A stretch of 5,704 nt of DNA from an uncultured bacterium. GTDB lineage: Bacteria; UBP6; UBA1177; JAKLFG01. The DNA lies in the NCBI GenBank assembly GCA_938048925.1, contig CALITV010000223.1, forward strand, positions 1-5,704, given 5' to 3'. Below the pieces are notes generated by a model. That model had not been told where the DNA came from and made no database searches. It saw only the letters and a program-made list of their open reading frames with translations. Shown one piece after another: positions 1 through 5,658 of the stretch; the stretch's first letter is position 1; every line of letters starts with the position of its first letter. Position numbers and translations under genes: made by a program.

Positions 1-1
1 C

Positions 2-502
2 AGCACCGACGCGGTGCAGCTTGCAGGCGTCGAACCCCTTGCCCGCTCTCTTGTGGCGAATGAAGTTCGGTTCGGCGACACATGGGATAACATTGAGCGA
101 CTGGGCGCCGGCGAGGTGTGGATAGCACAGACGTACAGCGGGGACTACCTCTACAAACTAAACGGGGATCAGCGTTTTCGATATCTCCTTCCGCGGGAAG
201 GGTTCCCTACCAGCCTTGATTTCTTCATGTTGCCGAAAGGCTCGCGCAACTCCGATGGAGCGCACCGTTTCGTTTCGTTCTATCTCCGTCCCGAGATCGC
301 GGCGCGGAACTCGAACCGCTATTGTTACGCCAATCTCGTGGCCGGCTCGGAGGCGTTCTTGCGTCCCGACCTGCGCGGTAATCCCGTCGTCTTCCCGCCG
401 GATGAGATACGCGCCCGAGGGACTGCTTACCGCGAGGTGGGGGCCGCGTTCGCCGTTCACCAGCGGATTTTCAACCTTATGAAACAATCACCGCAGCCGT
501 GA
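2..502 (+). CDS. PotD/PotF-like periplasmic polyamine-type ABC transporter substrate-binding protein, C-terminal part (5' truncated)
   Basis: This is the C-terminal half of a family 1 extracellular solute-binding protein of the spermidine/putrescine (PotD/PotF) type, which captures ligand in the periplasm for an ABC importer. The frame is open to the window edge, so the GTG at 14 is not a credible start. About 166 codons are present, against roughly 350 residues for the family. The order of family landmarks is visible: GEVWIAQTYSGD (a strand plus aromatic-G loop), a PREG...LDFFMLPKG stretch, the helix SFYLRPEIAARN, then a FPPDEI motif and a terminal VGAAFAVHQRIFNLMKQ helix. These match the PotD C-terminal lobe as I recall it. 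The Asp at 218-220 aligns with the ligand-binding Asp257 of E. coli PotD, but Ser (212-214) stands where PotD has Trp255, so the ligand need not be spermidine. The kinase gene starts 7 bp downstream, indicating an operon. Family is confident; the exact ligand is not. Confidence 0.85.
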   Translation, partial: STDAVQLAGVEPLARSLVANEVRFGDTWDNIERLGAGEVWIAQTYSGDYLYKLNGDQRFRYLLPREGFPTSLDFFMLPKGSRNSDGAHRFVSFYLRPEIAARNSNRYCYANLVAGSEAFLRPDLRGNPVVFPPDEIRARGTAYREVGAAFAVHQRIFNLMKQSPQP

Positions 503-507
503 GAGGA
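502..507 (+). promoter_or_regulatory. Ribosome binding site of the hybrid kinase, unusually close to the start
   Basis: The purine run AGAGGA lies only 2 nt before the ATG at 510 and overlaps the last base of the upstream TGA stop. It is the only SD-like match near the start. An in-frame TGA at 480-482 with no start codon between it and 510 excludes a longer protein. The next in-frame ATG (591, residue 28) would remove TM1, so 510 is the start despite the tight spacing. Ribosomes finishing the binding-protein gene may simply reinitiate here. Confidence 0.5.
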
Positions 508-509
508 CC

Positions 510-3170
510 ATGAGACAGCGCCTTGTCTGGTTCTCTCTCGGTATCGTTGGTGCGACACTCGCGGTATTGATCATAGTATCTTCGTTCGCGATGCGGACGA
601 GCGTCCGTTACCGCACCGCCGAGAATTTCGCCAAGCTCGCCGAAGAACTCTATTACAACCTCGAACGGATGCACTTCACCGCGATGCAAAGCGTCCTGCT
701 GCTTGCCGAAAGCCCCTCCCTCGCACAGATGCTTGAGGATACCGAATCATTGAAAGAGGAATTACTCCGGTTCCGCCGGCTAACGCCGTTCTACGAGGAT
801 ATCTCGATCATTGACGCTTCGGGGGTCGTCCGCGCCTCGACCGATTTCGTTCCGCGCGGCGATTGGCGCCTCAAGCCGCATTTCCAGAAAGCGCTTTCAG
901 GAATTCCGGCCGTTTCGCCGGTTCATCTCGTCACCGAACCGCTGCAGACGGTCGTGCAGTACACGGCTCCCATCAGAGCCAACGGACAGGTAGTGGCGGT
1001 GGCGGCGGCGACGATGAACATGCGCGAGTTCGAGAATGTGGTGTTCCATCTTACCTTCGGTTCCACCGGTCACGCCTTCGTACTCGACGATCAGGGGACG
1101 ATAATTGTTCATGCCGACAAAAGCCTCCTTTTCGAGCGAGTGATAAGTATCCTCGGTGAAGAGAGACCCCGGGATGGTTTTTTCTTCGACCTTCGGGGCC
1201 GCTCGTGGTTCGGTAACCGCTTCGTGCCTGCCGGAGTGTCATCGTCGAAAGTGTCCTTGTCCGGAGTCGAAATGCCCCGGTGGATACCGATCATCGCGCA
1301 GGAAACGGGGGAAATCTATCTTCCGTTCTGGCGCGCCATCGTGGTGCTTCTTGTTGTGCTGACGCTTCTTTTCGTCGCCGCACGCCGGGCGGCCGTGCTT
1401 TTGGGGGATCGGCTCGTTCGGCCGCTCAAGGCCCTTGCGGCCGCCGCCGATCGGGTGACCCACGGAGATCTCGACATTACGGTGCCGGCCGCGGGCGACG
1501 ACGAGGTTGCGCAACTTGCCAAGACTTTCAACAATATGCTCTCTTCGCTCCGAGAAAGCAAGCGGCTCATTGAGGCGAGCGAGCGACGCTACCGCGAGAT
1601 GGCGGACCTCATGCCGCAGACGCTCTTCGAGACCGACGCCGCCGGCTTTATCACATATCTGAACCGCACCGGCTACCAGACACTCCGGTATCAACCGAGC
1701 GAGGTGCTCGGACGAATCCGCTTCGTTGATTTGGTTGCTCCCGAGGATCGCGAGCGGGTGTTGCGGAACGCCGTACGGGTTATGGGGGGTGAGCCGGGCG
1801 GCGGGAACGAATACCGGATCGTGAGAAAGGATGGCACGGTCTTTCCCGCCTACATCTATTCGATACCCCGTTTCGAAAACGAACGGATTGCCGGTCTCCG
1901 CGGTATCGGTATTGACATCACCGAGATGAAAAAATCGGAGGAAGAACTACGCCGCCGGGAGATGCTCCTCATACAGGCGCAGAAGGTCGAGGCAGTCGGG
2001 ACGCTCGCCGGCGGACTCGCTCACGATTTCAACAATGTGCTCGGCGGGATCGGCGGTACCGTTTCAATTCTTTCCTATCTGCTCGAAAATGAGCCGGAAA
2101 AGGTGACCGATGCCGTTCTCCGGGAACACTTCGGAAAGATCCAGCGTCAAGTCCGGCGCGCCGGGGACATGATACGCCAACTGCTCGCCCTCTCGCGCCG
2201 GCAGGAGATATCTTTCGTTCCGATGGACCTCGCGCAGGTCGTCCGTGAGGTTGCCGATATCTGCGAAAAGACGCTCGACAAGAGCGTGCGTCTCGAAATA
2301 GACCCTCTTCCCGAACGAGCGGTCGTCAACGGAGACGCCTCTCTCCTAGAACAAGCGATTCTCAACCTCGTGGTCAACGCATGGCATGCGATGACGATTA
2401 TGCGAGAACCGGGCGACCGGCAGGGAGGTGTCTGTGCTGTTTCACTTGAACGGATCTCCGTCACACCCGAGTACCCCGACTGGCCGAGCGATCTCCCGCG
2501 GGGCGACTACTGGGCAGTCCGTGTGAGCGACACCGGCGTCGGCATTCGGGAAAGCGAGATACCGCGGATATTCGATCCTTTTTATACCACCAAGTCGTCA
2601 TCGGTGGGGTCGGGTCTCGGCCTGCCGATGTCCTACACCATCACCCGCCAGCACCGCGGACATCTCGCCGTGTTCTCGCGTGAAGGTCAGGGGAGCGTGT
2701 TTACCTTGTTCCTGCCGGCGAGCGTCGAAGATCCGGCGCCGAATGTGGAGCCGGCACCGGCAAAGGTGCCGTCATGCGGTGGGACGGTGCTCCTTGCCGA
2801 CGATGACGGGGCGGTCCGCGAGATGACGGCAAAGATGCTGAGCCTCGCGGGTTATACGGTCATCACCGCCGCCGACGGAGAGGAGGCGGTGCGTCTCTTT
2901 GCTGAACGCCGGGGGACGATTGATCTCGCGGTGCTCGATCTCCTTATGCCGGGAATGTCGGGTGTCGAGGTTCTCGATGCGATCCGCCGCGATGTTCCCG
3001 CGATACCGGTGCTCATCATCTCGGGCTACCAGTACGACGACCGCCTTGCGGGAGTCATGTCGTTGCCGGCGGTGGCGACCCTTCAGAAACCGTTCACCCT
3101 CGAACAACTCATCGAAATGATTATGCGCCTTGTCGAGGAAAATGGAGGGAAAAAGGCGTCCGCGGGATAG
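510..3170 (+). CDS. Membrane hybrid sensor histidine kinase (dCache-HAMP-PAS-HisKA-HATPase-REC)
   Basis: This is a complete 886-residue sensor kinase that should autophosphorylate on His and pass the phosphate to its own receiver. TM1 is about residues 6-26 and TM2 about 274-290, enclosing a periplasmic dCache-type domain (about 30-265) with a DASGVVRAS strand at 102 and a GSTGHAFVLDDQG repeat at 184. HAMP follows (about 285-352; P305, DDEVAQLA). PAS spans about 361-472 and ends in GIDITE, then a short coiled coil. The H-box is LAHDFNN with phospho-acceptor H505. The ATPase has N619 and N623 in the N-box, DTGVGI at 674-679, FDPFYTTK at 688-695 and GSGLGL at 700-705. After a Pro/Ala-rich linker (about 737-758) comes a receiver with acidic D764-D766, phospho-acceptor D810, S838 and K860-P861. 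All catalytic residues are intact. There is no DNA-binding or other output domain, so an Hpt protein or separate regulator is expected elsewhere. The periplasmic domain and the adjacent binding protein suggest small-molecule sensing; the ligand is unknown. Its 3' end meets a convergent gene 7 bp away. Confidence 0.95.
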   Translation: MRQRLVWFSLGIVGATLAVLIIVSSFAMRTSVRYRTAENFAKLAEELYYNLERMHFTAMQSVLLLAESPSLAQMLEDTESLKEELLRFRRLTPFYEDISIIDASGVVRASTDFVPRGDWRLKPHFQKALSGIPAVSPVHLVTEPLQTVVQYTAPIRANGQVVAVAAATMNMREFENVVFHLTFGSTGHAFVLDDQGTIIVHADKSLLFERVISILGEERPRDGFFFDLRGRSWFGNRFVPAGVSSSKVSLSGVEMPRWIPIIAQETGEIYLPFWRAIVVLLVVLTLLFVAARRAAVLLGDRLVRPLKALAAAADRVTHGDLDITVPAAGDDEVAQLAKTFNNMLSSLRESKRLIEASERRYREMADLMPQTLFETDAAGFITYLNRTGYQTLRYQPSEVLGRIRFVDLVAPEDRERVLRNAVRVMGGEPGGGNEYRIVRKDGTVFPAYIYSIPRFENERIAGLRGIGIDITEMKKSEEELRRREMLLIQAQKVEAVGTLAGGLAHDFNNVLGGIGGTVSILSYLLENEPEKVTDAVLREHFGKIQRQVRRAGDMIRQLLALSRRQEISFVPMDLAQVVREVADICEKTLDKSVRLEIDPLPERAVVNGDASLLEQAILNLVVNAWHAMTIMREPGDRQGGVCAVSLERISVTPEYPDWPSDLPRGDYWAVRVSDTGVGIRESEIPRIFDPFYTTKSSSVGSGLGLPMSYTITRQHRGHLAVFSREGQGSVFTLFLPASVEDPAPNVEPAPAKVPSCGGTVLLADDDGAVREMTAKMLSLAGYTVITAADGEEAVRLFAERRGTIDLAVLDLLMPGMSGVEVLDAIRRDVPAIPVLIISGYQYDDRLAGVMSLPAVATLQKPFTLEQLIEMIMRLVEENGGKKASAG

Positions 3171-3177
3171 ATGATCC

Positions 3178-3909
3178 TTATCGGCAGGGAACCGGCGACT
3201 CTTCGCAATCGCAGAGGGCGGTGCATTCACCGATATAGCGGCGTCCTTCACAGCACCACGAACTCAAGTCGGCGGGCGCGCATTCGCAGGATCCCGAGGT
3301 CACTGCGTCGTCGTCTGAAACCTCTTCGATCTCGTCGGCGTCCGAGCCGTTATCGTTCGAGGAAGCACAAACACCGTTCTGCTGGGAAATGCACTGCCCG
3401 GTATAGTAGTTGAGACAGTTGGCGAAGCACTTGTTGAACACGGTGGTTTGGCCGTCGCAACACACCGGTTCATAGGCCGGCCGTTCTCCGCATCCGCAAT
3501 CGCTCACCGAAAAGGTAAGAGCGGTGTCGGTGTCGCTGATCACGGCATCCTCATCGGGCATGAGGCCGCTGTCGGCGAGAGCGAAGTCCGAATCTGGGGA
3601 AGGGCCGGTGCTGTCAGAGGTGTTTTCTCCTTCCCATTCCTCTTCGGTCATCGGAGCCGCGGTGTCGTTGTCGCTCGTTGCGGTCGCGTCGCTGTAGAGG
3701 TCGTTGGTGAGGGGAGAATCGGGTCCTTCGGCAAGGTCTTCGGCAGGATTTCCTGCGGTGGCCGTTTCGTCGGTTCCTCCCTGTTTGTCGCCGGTGCTTC
3801 CCTCGGCGTTGTCGAGTCCCCTGTCGAGGGCGATTACCCGCTCGCATGACACGACGCCGAGAAGCAGGACGACGACCAATGTCGCTCCAGTGACGATCTT
3901 ACTGCCCAT
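3178..3909 (-). CDS. Cys-rich lipoprotein with two Kazal-like modules on an acidic linker
   Basis: Predicted 243-residue lipoprotein, third gene of the sigma/anti-sigma operon. The ATG at 3909 is chosen over the in-frame ATG at 3954 because it has GGAG 7 nt upstream and immediately gives a clean signal peptide: basic start, hydrophobic residues 8-20, lipobox VVSC with C22. Glu at +2 would not retain it in the inner membrane by the E. coli Lol rule, so outer-membrane anchoring is plausible. Residues 28-136 are rich in D, E, S, T, G and P and probably disordered. Two Cys-rich blocks follow (138-181 and 208-242) with the same order C-x-C-x(8,9)-CC-x(8,9)-C-x3-C-x(1,7)-C-x(6,7)-C, separated by another acidic linker. 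Block 1 contains PVCCDGQT...NKCFANC, close to the Kazal protease-inhibitor / follistatin-like signature, but with an extra Cys beside the usual one. Sixteen Cys fit up to eight disulfides in the envelope. Function unknown; protease inhibition, surface adhesion and ligand binding are all possible. The start overlaps the anti-sigma gene by 11 bp. Confidence 0.85.
   Translation of the reverse strand: MGSKIVTGATLVVVLLLGVVSCERVIALDRGLDNAEGSTGDKQGGTDETATAGNPAEDLAEGPDSPLTNDLYSDATATSDNDTAAPMTEEEWEGENTSDSTGPSPDSDFALADSGLMPDEDAVISDTDTALTFSVSDCGCGERPAYEPVCCDGQTTVFNKCFANCLNYYTGQCISQQNGVCASSNDNGSDADEIEEVSDDDAVTSGSCECAPADLSSWCCEGRRYIGECTALCDCEESPVPCR
3184..3288 (-). other. Kazal-like Cys-rich module 2 of the lipoprotein (residues 208-242)
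   Basis: Eight Cys at residues 208, 210, 219, 220, 229, 233, 235 and 242, in the same order as module 1: CxC, CC, C-x3-C, C, C. It is shorter after the C-x3-C step, with one residue rather than seven before the next Cys. The Tyr expected before the third core Cys is present (Y225). It looks like a diverged duplicate of module 1. Confidence 0.55.
3367..3498 (-). other. Kazal-like Cys-rich module 1 of the lipoprotein (residues 138-181)
   Basis: Eight Cys at residues 138, 140, 150, 151, 161, 165, 173 and 181. The core PVC-x-DG-x6-NKC-x3-C resembles Kazal-type domains (family knowledge), where PVCG-x-DG-x-TY-x-N-x-C is typical. Differences are a second Cys (151) in place of the usual Gly, V-F in the Tyr region, and an added CxC at the front. 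The fold assignment is an inference from Cys spacing. Confidence 0.6.
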
Positions 3910-5062
3910 CGCCGTTCTCCAAGATATCGCGGATCTCGTTCCTCTTATAGCCATCGGGGAACAGGTGCAAGTATTTCCGACAGGCAGGAAGCGTCCCTAC
4001 CTGTTCTTTCACCTCCGCCTTGCAGGCCTTGATGAGCAGCTCTTCGCGGTAGGCCGAATCGCCATTGACGATGTCACGGTATTTTCTCATCAGTGCGAGT
4101 ATGTCATCGAAGTGTGACTCCTTTTCGAGGATGCGCACGATTTCGAAGAGCGCCTTGTCTTTTTCGTCTCCCTCTTCCAACTCTTTTTGGAACCACCGCA
4201 TGGCCTCTTCGTCGTCGCCGCTCTTGAGCGCGGCGCGGCCCTGCTGAAGGAACGACAGTTCCGCCTCCGCCGCCGGTGCCGGCGCAGAGGGGCGGTGACC
4301 GGTTTTTTCGAAGGCCGGCGCCCCTGTCGGTCGCAATTCATCGCCAAAGAGGTGCGCCATGCCGCCTGAGAGCACCGCAGATCGGTTCGCGCCGTTATCT
4401 ACCACCTCGACGAGTCCCTCGGTGACCGTTACTTTCAATTTAGGCCCTTCGCTCTCGAGGGTAAATCTGGTACCGAGCACTCGAACGATATAGCGCTTTG
4501 CCACCGTGATGCGGAAATCATCTCCTTTCTCGACCGACACCTCGACCGTTCCCTGCGCCAGTGCGATGTGGTCTTGTCCTTCCGCCGACATCGTGGCGTC
4601 GCGGAGTACCGTGATGCGGGCTCTGCCGTGGAGCACGACGGTGCCACTATCGAACTCCTTCGGAGTCCCGACAAGCGTTGGTGCGGGTGCCGGCGTCGAA
4701 GCGTTTTCGGCAACGAGGTGCTCTTCGACTGTCTCGGTCGTACCGAAACCGAGATAGATGGTGAAAAGAAGAATCGCCGTTGCTGCTGCTGCGAGTGCGA
4801 TGCGCGGGACGGACAACAGCGAACGCAACGAAAATCGTTTGTCGGGCGCAAGATGGACGAAACTGCGCTTGGCGATGCGGTCTATCGTCGCATCGTCGGC
4901 GTAGGTGCGCGTCGGAAGGATCATCCCCGCAACCGCCCGTGTCTCGAGAAGGGCGAGGCAGCGCGGGCATCCTTCGAGATGAGCGGCGGCCTCTTCGGTG
5001 AGCGGCTCGTTGCGCTCGATCAAGGCGGCCAACTGTTCTCTAGTCAAGTGTTTCTCCTTCAT
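3899..5062 (-). CDS. Zinc-finger FecR-type anti-sigma factor with C-terminal TPR-like region
   Basis: Predicted 387-residue transmembrane anti-sigma factor that would hold the sigma factor encoded just upstream. The ATG at 5062 is chosen because it overlaps the sigma stop as ATGA and places the anti-sigma domain at the N-terminus; the longer open frame upstream only shadows the sigma gene. Residues 1-40 form a ZAS-type zinc finger: H5, then H28-x3-C32-x2-C35 (HLEGCPRC). One TM helix lies at about 88-106 after a basic stretch, so residues after it face the periplasm. A Pro/Ala/Thr linker (about 120-134) leads to a FecR domain at about 136-240, with a GTVEVSVEKGDDFRITV strand pair and the hallmark VLGTRF at 195-200. 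Residues 267-380 are helical and TPR-like (GRAALKSGDDEEAMRWFQ) with two Cys, 347 and 361, that could pair. No TonB-dependent receptor is nearby, unlike classical FecI-FecR iron systems, so the signal is probably different. No strong SD precedes the start; translation is likely coupled to the sigma gene. Sigma binding and zinc are inferred from the motif. Confidence 0.92.
   Translation of the reverse strand: MKEKHLTREQLAALIERNEPLTEEAAAHLEGCPRCLALLETRAVAGMILPTRTYADDATIDRIAKRSFVHLAPDKRFSLRSLLSVPRIALAAAATAILLFTIYLGFGTTETVEEHLVAENASTPAPAPTLVGTPKEFDSGTVVLHGRARITVLRDATMSAEGQDHIALAQGTVEVSVEKGDDFRITVAKRYIVRVLGTRFTLESEGPKLKVTVTEGLVEVVDNGANRSAVLSGGMAHLFGDELRPTGAPAFEKTGHRPSAPAPAAEAELSFLQQGRAALKSGDDEEAMRWFQKELEEGDEKDKALFEIVRILEKESHFDDILALMRKYRDIVNGDSAYREELLIKACKAEVKEQVGTLPACRKYLHLFPDGYKRNEIRDILENGDGQ
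3917..3920 (-). promoter_or_regulatory. Ribosome binding site deciding the lipoprotein start
   Basis: GGAG on the minus strand sits 7 nt before the ATG at 3909, inside the 3' end of the anti-sigma gene. This is the best-spaced SD in the window. It supports 3909 rather than the ATG at 3954, which would put about 15 extra residues, several of them charged, in front of the lipoprotein signal peptide. Confidence 0.6.
5059..5062 (-). other. ATGA stop/start overlap coupling sigma and anti-sigma genes
   Basis: On the minus strand the bases ATGA hold the anti-sigma ATG (5062-5060) and the sigma TGA (5061-5059). The preceding bases GGTGGTGCGCT contain no good SD, so reinitiation by terminating ribosomes is the likely route and would keep the two proteins near a fixed ratio. 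Confidence 0.8.
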
Positions 5063-5658
5063 AGCGCACCACCATAGATACCGGTGAGTAATCTCGCCAT
5101 CTCCTTTCTCCCGCTGTAAACGCGCGACCAAACCGTTTGGAGAGGAACTTTGAGAAGATCGGCGATCTCTTTGAGCGTAAGTCCCTCCATCTCGAAGAGG
5201 ACGAGCGCCATCCGTTTCTCCACCGTGAGCCGCCCGAGCGCCGAGAGCACTTGCGTGCGGTTTTCGGCGGCGATCATCTCCTCTGCCGGTGAGCAGAAAG
5301 AGTCTTCCGCCGCCGATTCGATGAGTTCGTCCGATCCGCAAAACACATGCGGGTCGCGGTGATGTTTGATGTAGCGGTACACGGTGTTGACCGCGAGGCG
5401 GTAGAGAAAAGTCGAAAAGGATGCGTCGCGCCGGAAGTTCCGCACCGATTTCGCCAGTTCGATGAAGATTTCTTGCACGATATCCTCCGCCTCCGGTCTA
5501 AAACCGTAAACACGGTGCACCGTCGCGCTCACCTTTCCGTGGTAGCGCCGCACCAGTTCACGCCACGCCGCCTCGTTCTTGCACAGCGCCAAGTCGAGGA
5601 GCGCCTCGTCCTTCATTTCTCCAAGAACCGGATGTGTCGTTTGCGCCACAGCCTTCAT
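5059..5658 (-). CDS. ECF-family RNA polymerase sigma factor (RpoE/SigE-like)
   Basis: 199-residue group 4 (ECF) sigma factor that would direct RNA polymerase to a small stress- or envelope-responsive regulon. Region 2 covers about residues 20-100: W32..LVRRYHGKV, the core-binding motif EAEDIVQEIFIELAK (56-70), and the -10 recognition stretch FSTFLYRLAVNTVYRYIKHH (81-100). A linker rich in Ser, Glu and Asp (about 105-130) leads to region 4 (about 135-190), with a helix-turn-helix LTLKEIADLLKVPLQTVWSRVYSGRK (160-185) for the -35 element. No extra C-terminal domain is present. The first ATG (5658) follows an in-frame TAG and has only a weak AAAAGAAC leader. The ATG at 5616 (residue 15) has GGAG 2 nt before it and would also keep all of region 2. 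The stop overlaps the anti-sigma start by 4 bp, which couples production of sigma to its antagonist. Confidence 0.95.
   Translation of the reverse strand: MKAVAQTTHPVLGEMKDEALLDLALCKNEAAWRELVRRYHGKVSATVHRVYGFRPEAEDIVQEIFIELAKSVRNFRRDASFSTFLYRLAVNTVYRYIKHHRDPHVFCGSDELIESAAEDSFCSPAEEMIAAENRTQVLSALGRLTVEKRMALVLFEMEGLTLKEIADLLKVPLQTVWSRVYSGRKEMARLLTGIYGGAL

Noticed and set aside
1239..1694. Minus-strand 151-codon frame inside the kinase
   Set aside because: Antisense to the TM2-HAMP-PAS region, whose plus-strand translation is clearly that of a kinase.
3171..3413. Plus-strand 80-codon frame starting right after the kinase stop
   Set aside because: Arg/Ser-rich translation typical of an antisense shadow of the lipoprotein 3' end, with no domain and no separate ribosome binding site.
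3743..3756. Perfect inverted repeat GCAGGA-TT-TCCTGC
   Set aside because: Only 6 bp arms with a 2-base loop, inside the lipoprotein coding sequence and with no T-run; likely chance in GC-rich codons rather than a terminator or operator.
3448..3849. Plus-strand open frame of 133 codons opposite the lipoprotein
   Set aside because: It lies entirely antisense to a gene with a signal peptide, lipobox and repeated Cys modules; its Gly/Val/Arg-rich translation has no recognisable domain.
3910..3954. Upstream in-frame ATG at 3954 for the lipoprotein
   Set aside because: It adds 15 residues before a complete lipoprotein signal peptide and lacks the well-spaced GGAG that precedes 3909.
4568..5077. 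Plus-strand 169-codon frame opposite the anti-sigma gene
   Set aside because: Antisense to the zinc finger, TM and FecR region of a well-supported gene; no recognisable motif of its own.
5063..5341. N-terminal extension of the anti-sigma reading frame to 5341
   Set aside because: It is antiparallel to nothing but overlaps the whole sigma region 4 in another frame, has Arg/Gly-rich low-quality translation, and the ATGA junction at 5062 gives a proper zinc-finger N-terminus.
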